Part shown: one piece after another, positions 1 through 6,625 of the stretch
Layout: the number at the start of each line of letters is the position of its first letter
Numbering within the stretch: the stretch's first letter is position 1
Assembly (NCBI GenBank): GCA_017745135.1
Contig: JAGIAB010000047.1
Span: 1 to 12,996, forward strand
Length of the DNA: 12,996 nt
DNA from: Flavisolibacter sp.
GTDB taxonomy: Bacteria > Bacteroidota > Bacteroidia > Chitinophagales > Chitinophagaceae
Reading direction: 5' to 3'
Translations under genes and position numbers: made by a program
Notes under the pieces: model-generated
The model's input: only the letters and a program-made list of their open reading frames with translations
Database searches by the model: none
What the model was told of the DNA's origin: nothing

Positions 1-145
1 CTTTTGTAACCAGTTCGGCAATTTCATCGGTATTTAAAAAATAAGGACTAATGCCCTGGGTAAATAAAATTTTCTTTTTCCCGTTATTGAGTAAACACCA
101 TTCTGCTTTAGTGGCTCCGCTGTCGGCAATTAAGGTAACTGGCAT
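1..145 (-). CDS. N-acetylglucosamine kinase-like protein, BadF/BadG ATPase family (N-terminal 48 residues, runs off left edge)
   Basis: Reading the minus strand from the ATG at 145 gives 48 uninterrupted residues beginning MPVTLIADSGATKAEWCLL, and the frame leaves the window at base 1. The DSGATK stretch at residues 8-13 matches the first phosphate-binding loop (D-G/S-G-x-T-K) of the actin-like BadF/BadG/BcrA ATPase fold. In Bacteroidota, single-domain proteins with this start are usually annotated as N-acetylglucosamine kinases, which phosphorylate GlcNAc from chitin or peptidoglycan turnover in the cytoplasm. A second minus-strand ATG at 150-148 is in another frame and is not used. The gene is divergent from the S41 protease across a 97-bp spacer. 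Only the first loop is visible, so substrate specificity is inferred from family habit; another ASKHA-fold sugar kinase is possible. Confidence 0.72.
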   Translation of the reverse strand, partial: MPVTLIADSGATKAEWCLLNNGKKKILFTQGISPYFLNTDEIAELVTK

Positions 146-242
146 GTCATTCTGCTTAATGTATTGTTGAAATATCGGTCTGAAGCTTTAATCATACTTT
201 CAAAACTGCTATTTTGCAATAATTTACAAAGTAAAGGAAGAG

Positions 243-1835
243 ATGAGTAAGAAAAAATTACAGGTTTGGTTGCCCCTGATCTTCTCCCTGGTGATGATTA
301 CCGGGATGTTTTTCGGTTTCAGGCTACACCAGGAAGCGGGCGGGCAAAGCTTTTTCAAAAGAGATAAGAAAACCTCTTTGCAGGAAGCATTGGACCTGAT
401 CAGGAACAAATATGTCGATAAGATAGGACTGGATTCATTGCAGGATGACGCCATAAATGAGGTCATGAACCACCTCGATCCCCACTCTGTTTACATACCG
501 GCCTCAGACGTAGCATCCGCCAACGAAGAACTGCAGGGAAATTTTCAAGGCATCGGGATTGAATTCAACCGCTTCAGCGATACGGTTCATGTCCTGTATG
601 TGATTCCCGGCGGGCCAAGTGACAAAGCCGGTATTCATATTGGCGATAAGATCATTAAAGTTGATGATTCTACCATAGTGAACAAAGGCCTGTTCAACGA
701 CGACATTAAAAAATTGATCCGTGGAAAGGGAGGAAGCAAAGTGAAACTGACAGTGCTCAGGGGAACTACCACGCAATTTTATTATGTTATGCGGGGAACG
801 ATTCCGCTTCCCTCCCTGGATGCTGCCTACATGATGGATGCCACCACAGGCTACATTAAGTTGAACAAATTTGCCGAAACCACTTACCGTGAGTTTATGC
901 AGGCGATGGAAAACCTGAAGGGCCAGGGCATGCAAAAACTTATTCTGGACCTGCGGGATAACCCCGGCGGTTTTGTGGAGCAGGCTACCAATATTGCCGA
1001 CGAATTTTTAGACGGCGATAAATTAATTGTGTACACACAAGGCGCCAACATTGCAAGACAGGAATACGACGCAAAAAAAGAAGGTGTTTTTGAAAAAGGT
1101 AAATTGGTGGTTTTGGTAAATGAATTAACCGCCAGTGCCAGCGAAATTCTTACCGGCGCTTTGCAGGATTGGGACAGGGCCACCATTATCGGAAGAAGAA
1201 CTTATGGCAAAGGCCTCGTTCAAGGTCAATACGAATTGAATGACGGTTCAGAGATTCGGTTGACCATTGCAAGGTATTATACACCTTCCGGCAGAAGCAT
1301 TCAGAAGCCTTATGACAAGGGCCGAAAAATTTATGATGGAGACATCCTTGAACGTTACCACAATGGCGAATTGTTCAATGCCGATTCCATTCATTATTCA
1401 AAAACTCAAAAAACGTATAAGACCTTAATTGAGAAGCGGACGGTTTATGGCGGGGGTGGAATTGTTCCTGATATTTTTGTTCCGCTGGATACCAGCCGGG
1501 TGACCCGCAGTGTAACGCAGCTTTACCTCGATGGCCGCTTCAATAATTTTGTGTACAGGTATTATATTGATAATTTAAAAATGTTCGATCAATATCAATC
1601 TCCTTCCGACTTTATCACCCGTTATCAAAATATGGACGAAGCCTGGCGACTGCTGATTGATGAAGCGATGAAAGACAGCATCAGGCTGAAAAATATTCCG
1701 GAGGATGATAAAAAGAACATTCAAAACCAGATCAAAGCCTACCTCGCAAGGCTAAAATGGAGAACCCAGGGTTATTACCAGGTGAGTAATAATTACGACC
1801 CGGCTATAGAAAAAGCAAAAGAAGTTTTGAAATAG
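243..1835 (+). CDS. S41 family carboxy-terminal processing peptidase (CtpA/Tsp type)
   Basis: This is a 530-residue envelope serine protease that degrades or trims proteins at their C-termini. A hydrophobic segment at residues 8-26 is a signal anchor, placing the enzyme in the periplasm. A PDZ domain spans about 90-175 (GIGIEF, then GGPSDKAGIHIGDKI). The S41 catalytic core runs from about 195 to 350 and includes ILDLRDNPGG at 234-243. The Ser/Lys/Gln triad of Tsp is intact as S298 (in TASASE), K323 (in YGKG) and Q327, with the same +25 and +4 spacing as E. coli Tsp. About 180 further residues follow the core, as in larger Bacteroidota CtpA proteins. AAGGAAG at 234-240 is a fair ribosome site for the ATG at 243. 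A loose promoter match (TTA at 188-190, TATTTTG at 210-216, the latter one base short of TAnnTTTG) lies just upstream. The substrate cannot be read from the sequence. Confidence 0.96.
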   Translation: MSKKKLQVWLPLIFSLVMITGMFFGFRLHQEAGGQSFFKRDKKTSLQEALDLIRNKYVDKIGLDSLQDDAINEVMNHLDPHSVYIPASDVASANEELQGNFQGIGIEFNRFSDTVHVLYVIPGGPSDKAGIHIGDKIIKVDDSTIVNKGLFNDDIKKLIRGKGGSKVKLTVLRGTTTQFYYVMRGTIPLPSLDAAYMMDATTGYIKLNKFAETTYREFMQAMENLKGQGMQKLILDLRDNPGGFVEQATNIADEFLDGDKLIVYTQGANIARQEYDAKKEGVFEKGKLVVLVNELTASASEILTGALQDWDRATIIGRRTYGKGLVQGQYELNDGSEIRLTIARYYTPSGRSIQKPYDKGRKIYDGDILERYHNGELFNADSIHYSKTQKTYKTLIEKRTVYGGGGIVPDIFVPLDTSRVTRSVTQLYLDGRFNNFVYRYYIDNLKMFDQYQSPSDFITRYQNMDEAWRLLIDEAMKDSIRLKNIPEDDKKNIQNQIKAYLARLKWRTQGYYQVSNNYDPAIEKAKEVLK

Positions 1836-1837
1836 AT

Positions 1838-1860
1838 AAGGCCTCCGTATTGGAGGCCTT
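1838..1860. terminator. Bidirectional hairpin terminator between convergent genes
   Basis: AAGGCCTCC (1838-1846) and GGAGGCCTT (1852-1860) form a perfect 9-bp stem around GTATT. It starts 2 bases after the S41 protease stop and lies 23 bases from the 3' end of the convergent DUF6249 gene, so it can serve both. Neither side has a long U-tract, so its efficiency is uncertain. Confidence 0.7.
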
Positions 1861-1883
1861 CTGATTTATGTTGATGTATGGTT

Positions 1884-2255
1884 TTACAACTCTTTCTGGC
1901 TCACCAGGTATTTTCTTTCGATAGCATAAGAAGCGATCAAGCCTAAACCACCGCCCATGGCGATCAGGGCAAAGTAAATAGCTGTGTTGGCATCATTTCG
2001 GTAAGGGAAAGCGCCACGGGGCGTCATGCTGTTATCAATAATGAAAGCCAGTAACAACCCCAAACCTGCGCCTAAAAGCAACAAACCAAGCTTTAAACTT
2101 TTGAATGGAGCGGGACGGTTGTATTGCTGTTTGGGGTTCATGCCTTTTTCAACCATAGCCAGGTTTTCTCTGGTTTTCAGGTAGACGATGCCAAAGATCA
2201 TGGCAAAACCGCCTGCAAAAAGTGTAATTGGTACTAAAACTTCTGCGCCACTCAT
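1884..2255 (-). CDS. DUF6249 family small membrane protein
   Basis: This 123-residue protein is mostly membrane. Hydrophobic segments lie at about residues 6-26, 54-74 and 92-112, and the latter two are glycine-rich (LGAGLGLLL, GGGLGLIAS). A short basic loop containing EKGMNPKQQ follows the first segment. This pattern (one helix, then a conserved EKG loop, then two more helices) matches the Bacteroidota DUF6249 family as I recall it. The function is unknown; related genes are often found near ECF sigma factors, and here one lies about 2 kb away. The start at 2255 gives a complete first helix. The upstream minus-strand sequence is AT-rich with no Shine-Dalgarno, as is common in this phylum. 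The gene is convergent with the S41 protease and shares its terminator hairpin. Confidence 0.85.
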   Translation of the reverse strand: MSGAEVLVPITLFAGGFAMIFGIVYLKTRENLAMVEKGMNPKQQYNRPAPFKSLKLGLLLLGAGLGLLLAFIIDNSMTPRGAFPYRNDANTAIYFALIAMGGGLGLIASYAIERKYLVSQKEL

Positions 2256-2426
2256 AAAATAAATTTTTATTGTTGTTTAATATTGTTTTAAGCTTCTTTC
2301 TCTATCTGACTACAGTTTTAAAATCCAGGTTACAGCCAGTGGAAGGTTTTTTAAAGAACTGCTTACAATACATCTGACTACAAATGGAAGGATGAGGTTA
2401 CAGGTTAGATAATTATGTACTTAACT

Positions 2427-2446
2427 GTCCCGATGGCTATCGGGAC
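2427..2446. repeat. Palindromic repeat, CCCGAT-ATCGGG family (copy 1)
   Basis: GTCCCGAT (2427-2434) and ATCGGGAC (2439-2446) form a perfect 8-bp stem around GGCT. The same core recurs as a longer perfect palindrome at 9333-9350 and at 12586-12599. Here it abuts the left inverted arm that flanks the GH43 gene. The rest of the 347-bp spacer 2256-2602 holds short internal direct repeats (ATCTGACTACA near 2305 and 2372, GGTTACAG near 2329 and 2396) and no credible gene. Confidence 0.75.
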
Positions 2447-2494
2447 TACTATGGAGCTTTCGTTGTGTCACTCCCTGCATCGTTCGGTAATTCT
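2446..2494 (+). repeat. Dispersed repeat, left inverted arm flanking the GH43 gene
   Basis: This stretch, starting CTACTATGG and containing CTTTCGTTGTGTCACTCCCT, is repeated almost exactly in inverted orientation at 3884-3930. The part from 2468 to 2501 is repeated in direct orientation at 9300-9333 with three differences. It begins at the last base of the CCCGAT palindrome, and the 9.3 kb copy also sits next to such a palindrome, so the two parts probably belong to one composite element. Confidence 0.85.
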
Positions 2495-2602
2495 GGTGAG
2501 CTTTGTGCGATGTTTACTATGAAAATTAAACAAGCTAAAAAGGTAAATACTAAAGTATTGAAATTTAAAGCTGGCTTTTTGGGAAACTGGTTGTGAATGC
2601 CG

Positions 2603-3595
2603 TTACTTCAATTTTCGCTTCACCCCTTCAAAAGTCATCTTTACATTTTTAATATCGCCATTAGCATCAAAGAATAGTTGGTCAATACACACAACTCTGT
2701 GGTCGCGATCCAGATTGGGAATGGGCCTCCGGTGGTACACAATATACCATTCATCCGTGCCGGGTATATTAATGACAGAATGATGTCCTGCACCCGTAGC
2801 AATCGCTTCATCTGCTTCCAGTATAGTTGCTTTTCTTTCAAAGGGGCCCAGCACATTATCAGAAACTGCATAGGCAACTTTATAGCTGCCGTTTGTCCAA
2901 CCGCCTTCCGACCACATAAAATAATATTTCCCGTTTCTGATAAACATAGTCGGACCCTCGACATAGCCTTTGGGAGTAATTTCCTTCACCAATTGGCTGT
3001 CGGAAAAAGGAACAAGGCCCGTAAAGTCTTCATTCAGCTTTCCCACATTACATCGGCCCCACCCTCCGTAAAAGATATAATATTGGCCATCTTTATCCTT
3101 GAAAACAAATTGATCAATTGGCTGGGCATTGTTATAAAACTTATTGATCAGCGGTTTGCCTAAATAATCTTTAAAAGGCCCACCAGGATTATCGGCAACA
3201 GCAATGCCGATACCGCCTAATGTGTCGTCTGCTTGTCTGTTGCGCTGCTTGCTTTGAATATCATTAGCTGAAAAGAAAAGGAAATACCGTTCATCTTTCT
3301 TAACGATTGCAGGAGCCCACATGGCCCTTTTAGCCCATTTTATTTGGGAAGTGTCTATTATATGCGGGTGTTTTTTCCAGGTAACCATGTCGGTTGAAGA
3401 AAAGGCATCCAAAAACACTTGCTTTTCATACCTGGCCGAATAGGTGGGATAGATCCAATATTCTTTGTCGAAAATTACGCCTTCCGGATCGGCGTACCAT
3501 CCATCTATAACAGGATTTTTTTGACTGAAGCTTACCAGTGAAACGAAACAAAAGAAAAAAACCAAACCAATATGCCGCAGAACTTTTTTATTCAT
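2603..3595 (-). CDS. Secreted glycoside hydrolase family 43 enzyme (arabinanase/xylosidase-like)
   Basis: This 330-residue single-domain enzyme has a signal peptide (basic MNKKVLRH, then a hydrophobic stretch to about residue 23, probable cleavage near SFS-Q). It is a five-bladed beta-propeller family 43 hydrolase that would cut arabinose- or xylose-containing plant polysaccharides outside the cytoplasm. The GH43 acidic residues are all visible: D36 in YADPEG as the general base, D161 in QPIDQF as the pKa modulator, and E213 in VEGPTMF as the general acid. GAGHHSV at 268-274 carries the histidine that often lies near the metal or active-site water, and WAPAI at 93-97 is typical. The exact substrate cannot be assigned from sequence. 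No SusC/SusD pair or carbohydrate regulator is adjacent, so it is not in a visible utilisation locus. Inverted repeats flank the gene on both sides. Confidence 0.9.
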   Translation of the reverse strand: MNKKVLRHIGLVFFFCFVSLVSFSQKNPVIDGWYADPEGVIFDKEYWIYPTYSARYEKQVFLDAFSSTDMVTWKKHPHIIDTSQIKWAKRAMWAPAIVKKDERYFLFFSANDIQSKQRNRQADDTLGGIGIAVADNPGGPFKDYLGKPLINKFYNNAQPIDQFVFKDKDGQYYIFYGGWGRCNVGKLNEDFTGLVPFSDSQLVKEITPKGYVEGPTMFIRNGKYYFMWSEGGWTNGSYKVAYAVSDNVLGPFERKATILEADEAIATGAGHHSVINIPGTDEWYIVYHRRPIPNLDRDHRVVCIDQLFFDANGDIKNVKMTFEGVKRKLK

Positions 3596-3713
3596 AATTC
3601 AGCTATAATAGAATTAGCCATCAATTTATGAAAAGTCCTGTAATCCATGGGGATCCTTCAGAAGCCTATAGATAGAGGGGAGCAGACATCGGTTTTGTAA
3701 TGATGGCTGATGA

Positions 3714-3732
3714 ACAAGTGCTGAACACTTGT
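3714..3732. repeat. Short hairpin in the GH43 upstream region
   Basis: ACAAGTG (3714-3720) and CACTTGT (3726-3732) form a perfect 7-bp stem around CTGAA, about 120 bases upstream of the GH43 start. It has no T-tract. It could be an operator-like inverted repeat or a fragment of an intergenic repeat; I cannot distinguish these. Confidence 0.45.
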
Positions 3733-3762
3733 AATTCCTTTCAACTTTAGTAATAAATTAGG

Positions 3763-3810
3763 CTGACGCAACACGGAAATTCCACCACATCGCAAAGCCG
3801 TCGGCGTCAG
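3763..3810. repeat. 48-bp element with 7-bp terminal inverted repeats
   Basis: CTGACGC (3763-3769) and GCGTCAG (3804-3810) are perfect terminal inverted repeats. Inside them ACGG (3773-3776) can pair with CCGT (3798-3801), so an RNA copy would fold as a two-tier stem. The minus-strand sense has an open frame without a start. I take it as a small dispersed repeat or structured RNA and see no gene in it. Confidence 0.5.
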
Positions 3811-3883
3811 TTAAAAGCTGCTTAAGTTGGCCGAGTAGAGAAAACCTTCATCTTAAAAAAAGCAACTTCCACAATGCTGAATT

Positions 3884-3930
3884 AGATTCCCGAACGATGC
3901 AGGGAGTGACACAACGAAAGCCCATAGTAG
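3884..3930 (-). repeat. Dispersed repeat, right inverted arm flanking the GH43 gene
   Basis: Read on the minus strand from 3930, this is CTACTATGGG followed by CTTTCGTTGTGTCACTCCCT and the rest of the motif. It matches 2446-2494 with one deleted base and a few changes at the far end. The two arms enclose 2603-3595 and point toward each other. Confidence 0.85.
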
Positions 3931-4194
3931 CAATGCAGTTTGCTCCATAAAAATTTTATTCTAAACCTCCACGTCCTCTAAAATTTTATAGCTAGTTCCT
4001 CCCTCATCCTTATTGCTACCTGCTTCTTTTCTCTTATTTATTATCCCTCAATGCAAGTACTCCTCTACAGCTTCAAATTCTTCTCCCCAAACTCTAATTT
4101 TTCACCTCCCGAAAACCTACCTTGCAGGCAATTCCATCCTTAACTCTATCCAACCTGTAACCTGCCTCTTTAAAACTGAGTCATATAGTTTAGA
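3931..4194. other. G-poor, pyrimidine-rich spacer upstream of the sigma factor
   Basis: The stretch has no convincing gene. A plus-strand frame opening at 4013 is rich in Ser, Pro and Leu, resembles no family, and runs into the sigma gene in another frame. From 3991 to 4190 I count about 65 C and 16 G on the plus strand, an extreme skew. AAAATTTTAT occurs twice, at 3950-3959 and 3980-3989. Near the right end, TATCCAACCTGTAACCT (from about 4147) is close to the reverse complement of purine-rich sequence at about 2394-2411, on the other side of the GH43 gene. Confidence 0.6.
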
Positions 4195-4776
4195 ATGCAC
4201 ACCGGACCGGAAGATATGGATATCATTGCCCGTGTTTTGAATGGCGATCACCAATCGTATTCAACACTGGTGGAGCGTTATCAGAACTTTGTTTTTACCA
4301 TTACCCTGCGTTATGTAAAAGGCCGTGAGGATGCGGAAGAGGTTTCGCAGGATGTGTTTGTAAAAGCGTACCGGTCGCTGGCTGATTTTAAAGGGAACTC
4401 AAAATTCAGCACCTGGCTGTACACCATTACCACAACTACCTGCATTACGTTTTTGAGAAAGAAAAAACTTGAACTACACTCGCTGGACAATGAAAAAGTT
4501 TTTGAGGTAGCTGATAGTGCGGACAGCGGCATGCGGGCAAATCAAATTGAGCAAAAGAGTAAAGTGAACATGGTGAACGAAGCCATAAAGATGTTAAGTG
4601 CGGATGATGCACAGATCATTACGCTGTTTTATAAAGGAGAGCAAACGCTGGAAGAAATAGCACAGATCTTAGGAAAGGAACCGAATGCAGTAAAGGTGCA
4701 ATTGCACCGGGCAAGAGGAAGGCTAAAAGACAAAATGGAAAAATATTTTAGTGAGGAAGTAAAGGATATTTATTAA
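4195..4776 (+). CDS. RNA polymerase ECF-type sigma factor (sigma-24 family)
   Basis: This 193-residue protein redirects RNA polymerase to a stress or envelope regulon. Sigma region 2 spans about 22-88, with the core-binding and -10 helices in DAEEVSQDVFVKAYRSL (46-62) and FSTWLYTI (71-78). Region 4 spans about 127-176, with the helix-turn-helix in TLEEIAQILG and VKVQLHRARGRL. There is no region 1 or 3, as expected for the ECF group. I kept the ATG at 4195, which adds MHTGPED; the ATG at 4216 is an equally plausible start because the conserved part begins only at DIIARVLNGD. No Shine-Dalgarno marks either. A membrane protein follows 51 bases downstream on the same strand, making the usual sigma/anti-sigma operon closed by the terminator near 5501. 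Confidence 0.93.
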   Translation: MHTGPEDMDIIARVLNGDHQSYSTLVERYQNFVFTITLRYVKGREDAEEVSQDVFVKAYRSLADFKGNSKFSTWLYTITTTTCITFLRKKKLELHSLDNEKVFEVADSADSGMRANQIEQKSKVNMVNEAIKMLSADDAQIITLFYKGEQTLEEIAQILGKEPNAVKVQLHRARGRLKDKMEKYFSEEVKDIY

Positions 4777-4788
4777 GCCCTAAGCCCT

Positions 4789-4824
4789 GGAGGGAATAAA
4801 GGCAAATTCAGTTAAATTGAATTT
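4789..4824 (+). promoter_or_regulatory. Possible translation-initiation hairpin ahead of the anti-sigma gene
   Basis: AAATTCA (4804-4810) and TGAATTT (4818-4824) form a 7-bp stem ending three bases before the ATG at 4828. A purine tract GGAGGG (4789-4794) lies 33 bases upstream of that ATG; folding the hairpin would bring it to an effective distance of about 12 bases. This could couple translation of the second gene to RNA structure. The stem is AU-rich and weak, and Shine-Dalgarno use is limited in this phylum, so this is a tentative reading. Confidence 0.3.
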
Positions 4825-4827
4825 ATT

Positions 4828-5364
4828 ATGGAAACAAATTTTTTAAACACCCAACCGGCAGATGAAGGCATGGAAGTGAGGCTTTGGGAATACATTGATG
4901 GATTCAGCAATGAAGGGGAGAAATCAGCCATTGAAAAGCTGATTGCTGAAAATGCAGAGTGGAAAGCAAAATACCACGAGTTGCTGGAAATACATGAATC
5001 GCTAAACCTGGTAGAGCTGGAAGGGCCATCCATGCGTTTCACCAAAAACGTAATGGAGGAAATTGCGAAATACCAGATTGCCCCGGCAACAAAAAGCTAT
5101 ATCAACAGCAAGATTGTTTGGGGAATCGGGATCTTTTTTATTGCAATGATCGTTGGCTTTTTGGTGTATGGTTTTGCGCAAATTGACTGGACTGTAGCAG
5201 GAGAAACGAAAAATCCATTAGGAGTTGATCTAACCAAGATAGACTACAGCCGGATGTTCAACAATACTTTAATGAACGGTATTATGATGCTGAATGTGAT
5301 TCTTGGATTGTTCCTGTTTGACCGTTATTTAAGTAATAAGAATAAGAAATTGAAAGAGGCTTAG
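4828..5364 (+). CDS. Membrane protein, putative anti-sigma factor
   Basis: This 178-residue protein has a soluble N-terminal part (1-94) and two membrane segments at about 96-117 and 148-166, with a roughly 30-residue loop between them and a basic tail. The N-terminal part begins EVRLWEYIDGFSNEGEKSAIE, which resembles the start of zf-HC2-type anti-sigma domains, where a short helix binds sigma. The protein contains no cysteine at all, so the zinc site of the ZAS subtype is absent. Its position directly behind an ECF sigma gene, on the same strand and before a shared terminator, makes it the likely partner that holds sigma at the inner membrane. The signal sensed would act on the loop or membrane part. 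The role is inferred from position and topology; another membrane partner of the regulon is possible. Confidence 0.75.
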   Translation: METNFLNTQPADEGMEVRLWEYIDGFSNEGEKSAIEKLIAENAEWKAKYHELLEIHESLNLVELEGPSMRFTKNVMEEIAKYQIAPATKSYINSKIVWGIGIFFIAMIVGFLVYGFAQIDWTVAGETKNPLGVDLTKIDYSRMFNNTLMNGIMMLNVILGLFLFDRYLSNKNKKLKEA

Positions 5365-5410
5365 CCCATCCCGACCTTCCCGGTGGGAAGGCCATCCAGG
5401 CACACCCCTT
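5364..5410 (+). repeat. Post-stop hairpin repeat (copy 1)
   Basis: Starting at the last base of the anti-sigma stop codon, this 47-bp stretch recurs after the metalloprotease gene at 12243-12289 in the same orientation, differing at about seven positions. Its core pairs CCTTCCC (5375-5381) with GGGAAGG (5385-5391) around GGT. One outer position, A5374 opposite C5392, is mismatched here but paired in the other copy. Confidence 0.85.
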
Positions 5411-5469
5411 GCTCTTATAAGAAACATCATTTACTCGGACTGTTTCGATTTGAAAAAATTCAAGAAGCT

Positions 5470-5531
5470 TGATGATCTTGTATCATCAGGTTCGGTGTAG
5501 GCTCCCGCTTTTCAACGGGAGCTTTTAGTTT
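5470..5531 (+). terminator. Rho-independent terminator of the sigma/anti-sigma operon
   Basis: GCTCCCG (5501-5507) and CGGGAGC (5516-5522) form a 7-bp GC-rich stem around CTTTTCAA, followed by TTTTAGTTTAT on the plus strand. A second perfect hairpin lies just upstream: TGATGAT (5470-5476) and ATCATCA (5482-5488) around CTTGT. On the minus strand there is no T-tract, so the signal is directional for the sigma operon, though it sits right at the stop of the convergent secreted-protein gene. Confidence 0.82.
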
Positions 5532-6606
5532 ATTGAATGGATACTGCTACAGATAATTTCATAGAAGCGGCTTTGCTTTCAATAGCCGTTTTCACCTTGT
5601 CCACTTCGGCCTTATCAACACCCGATCCTTTTAAGTTGATGTTGATATTACCATTTGTTTCCATTACCTGCAATTGATTGTCTACTGAAAAAACATTGGC
5701 CTGTGAAGAGATAAAATTTTCAAGAGCGGATTTGGTTGGACCATCAACGACCACTCCGTTCATAGTAACCCTGATTCCTTTTAGCAATTGCACGCCTACC
5801 ATGTTTTTTGCATCCGTTGAAAGATCCACCTGGCTGATTGACTGTACGGCAGGCTTGATGGTTACCGGCTTTACCTGGCTGTTAATTTTTACATTACTTA
5901 CCGTATTCGACTGGCCGGGTTTGGCAACAGGCATTTCAATTTTCAGATCAACGGGGTTGCTCTGACCATACTTTGTATGAACGACAACTGGATAAGTACC
6001 CGGTTTATTAATCAATTCGGTTGGTACCCAAATATCCATCACACCATCAACAAGATGCTGCCATCCGGCTGTAGTGGCGATACCTCCAATGGAAGCATAA
6101 GTTGATCTTTCCTCACCAAAATTTTTACCATATACTCTTAGGTAGTACTGGTCTCTTTTTAAGCCCGTTTGAAAACTATGATTGGAAAGATCATTGATCA
6201 CCGGCGCACCTGCCGGCGTGCTTTCTACCTGCAGCCATAAAGAATTCGAACGTTTTTCAGGATATCCGCTAAATGCATCCGTAGTAATATAAACTTCTAC
6301 CGGGCCCGGAGTCGACAACCAGTTTGTTGAGACAAATTCAACTACTTGCCTGTCCTTTGAAATGCCAACACCTCTTATTACCTCATCCCTTCCATTCTTC
6401 TTGAAATGGATCTTCATCAGTTGGATGGTCATGGTAATGGTCATTACATCCGGCCACATATCCTTTCCATTGATCGTGAGACGGCTCACTGTAGGTTCTG
6501 ATTGTGTGTAAAATTTAGCAGGGTAAAGAGAGGTCAGTGTTTGCGCATTTACGTTAATGCAAATGGTCAACATACATAAAGCAAGCAAGATGCTGTTCTT
6601 TCTCAT
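5530..6606 (-). CDS. Secreted protein with two IPT/TIG-like domains
   Basis: This is a 358-residue exported protein of unknown function. The signal peptide is residues 1-21 (basic start, hydrophobic LLALCMLTICI, cleavage after NVNA). Residues 23-128 look like a first immunoglobulin-like IPT/TIG domain, and 135-223 like a second (PVINDLSNHSF near its start, LRVYGKNFGEE, then PGTYPVVVHTKYGQSNPVDLKI), a fold common in Bacteroidota surface proteins. A Pro/Ser/Val-rich linker at 225-260 leads to a C-terminal region (about 262-358) with pairs of beta-strands and short helices. In the last part, VFSVDNQLQVMETNGNININ is weakly reminiscent of a BON domain. There is no lipobox and no type 9 secretion tail that I can recognise. 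Upstream on the minus strand, TTG (6656-6654) and TATTATTT (6633-6626), 20 bases apart, give a weak promoter match. It could be an adhesin-like or periplasmic binding protein. Confidence 0.72.
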   Translation of the reverse strand: MRKNSILLALCMLTICINVNAQTLTSLYPAKFYTQSEPTVSRLTINGKDMWPDVMTITMTIQLMKIHFKKNGRDEVIRGVGISKDRQVVEFVSTNWLSTPGPVEVYITTDAFSGYPEKRSNSLWLQVESTPAGAPVINDLSNHSFQTGLKRDQYYLRVYGKNFGEERSTYASIGGIATTAGWQHLVDGVMDIWVPTELINKPGTYPVVVHTKYGQSNPVDLKIEMPVAKPGQSNTVSNVKINSQVKPVTIKPAVQSISQVDLSTDAKNMVGVQLLKGIRVTMNGVVVDGPTKSALENFISSQANVFSVDNQLQVMETNGNININLKGSGVDKAEVDKVKTAIESKAASMKLSVAVSIQ

Positions 6607-6625
6607 AGCAAAATATTTTAAAGTA

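Noticed and set aside
504..1186. Long minus-strand open frames inside the S41 protease gene
   Set aside because: They overlap an unmistakable protease on the other strand, have no family resemblance and are rich in residues typical of antisense frames.
2427..2446. Terminator of the GH43 or DUF6249 gene
   Set aside because: Both genes are on the minus strand and the hairpin has no T-tract; the same palindrome recurs elsewhere as a repeat.
2678..3163. 161-codon plus-strand frame inside the GH43 gene
   Set aside because: The minus-strand frame has a signal peptide and all GH43 catalytic residues; the plus-strand frame is its shadow.
4013..4240. 75-codon frame upstream of and overlapping the sigma gene
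   Set aside because: Low-complexity composition from the pyrimidine-rich spacer, no family features, and it runs into the sigma gene in another frame.
5410..5500. Open frame between the anti-sigma gene and its terminator ending LKKFKKLDDLVSSGSV
   Set aside because: No ATG or plausible start was found upstream in frame, and it lies across a hairpin and the preceding repeat, so I do not call a peptide.
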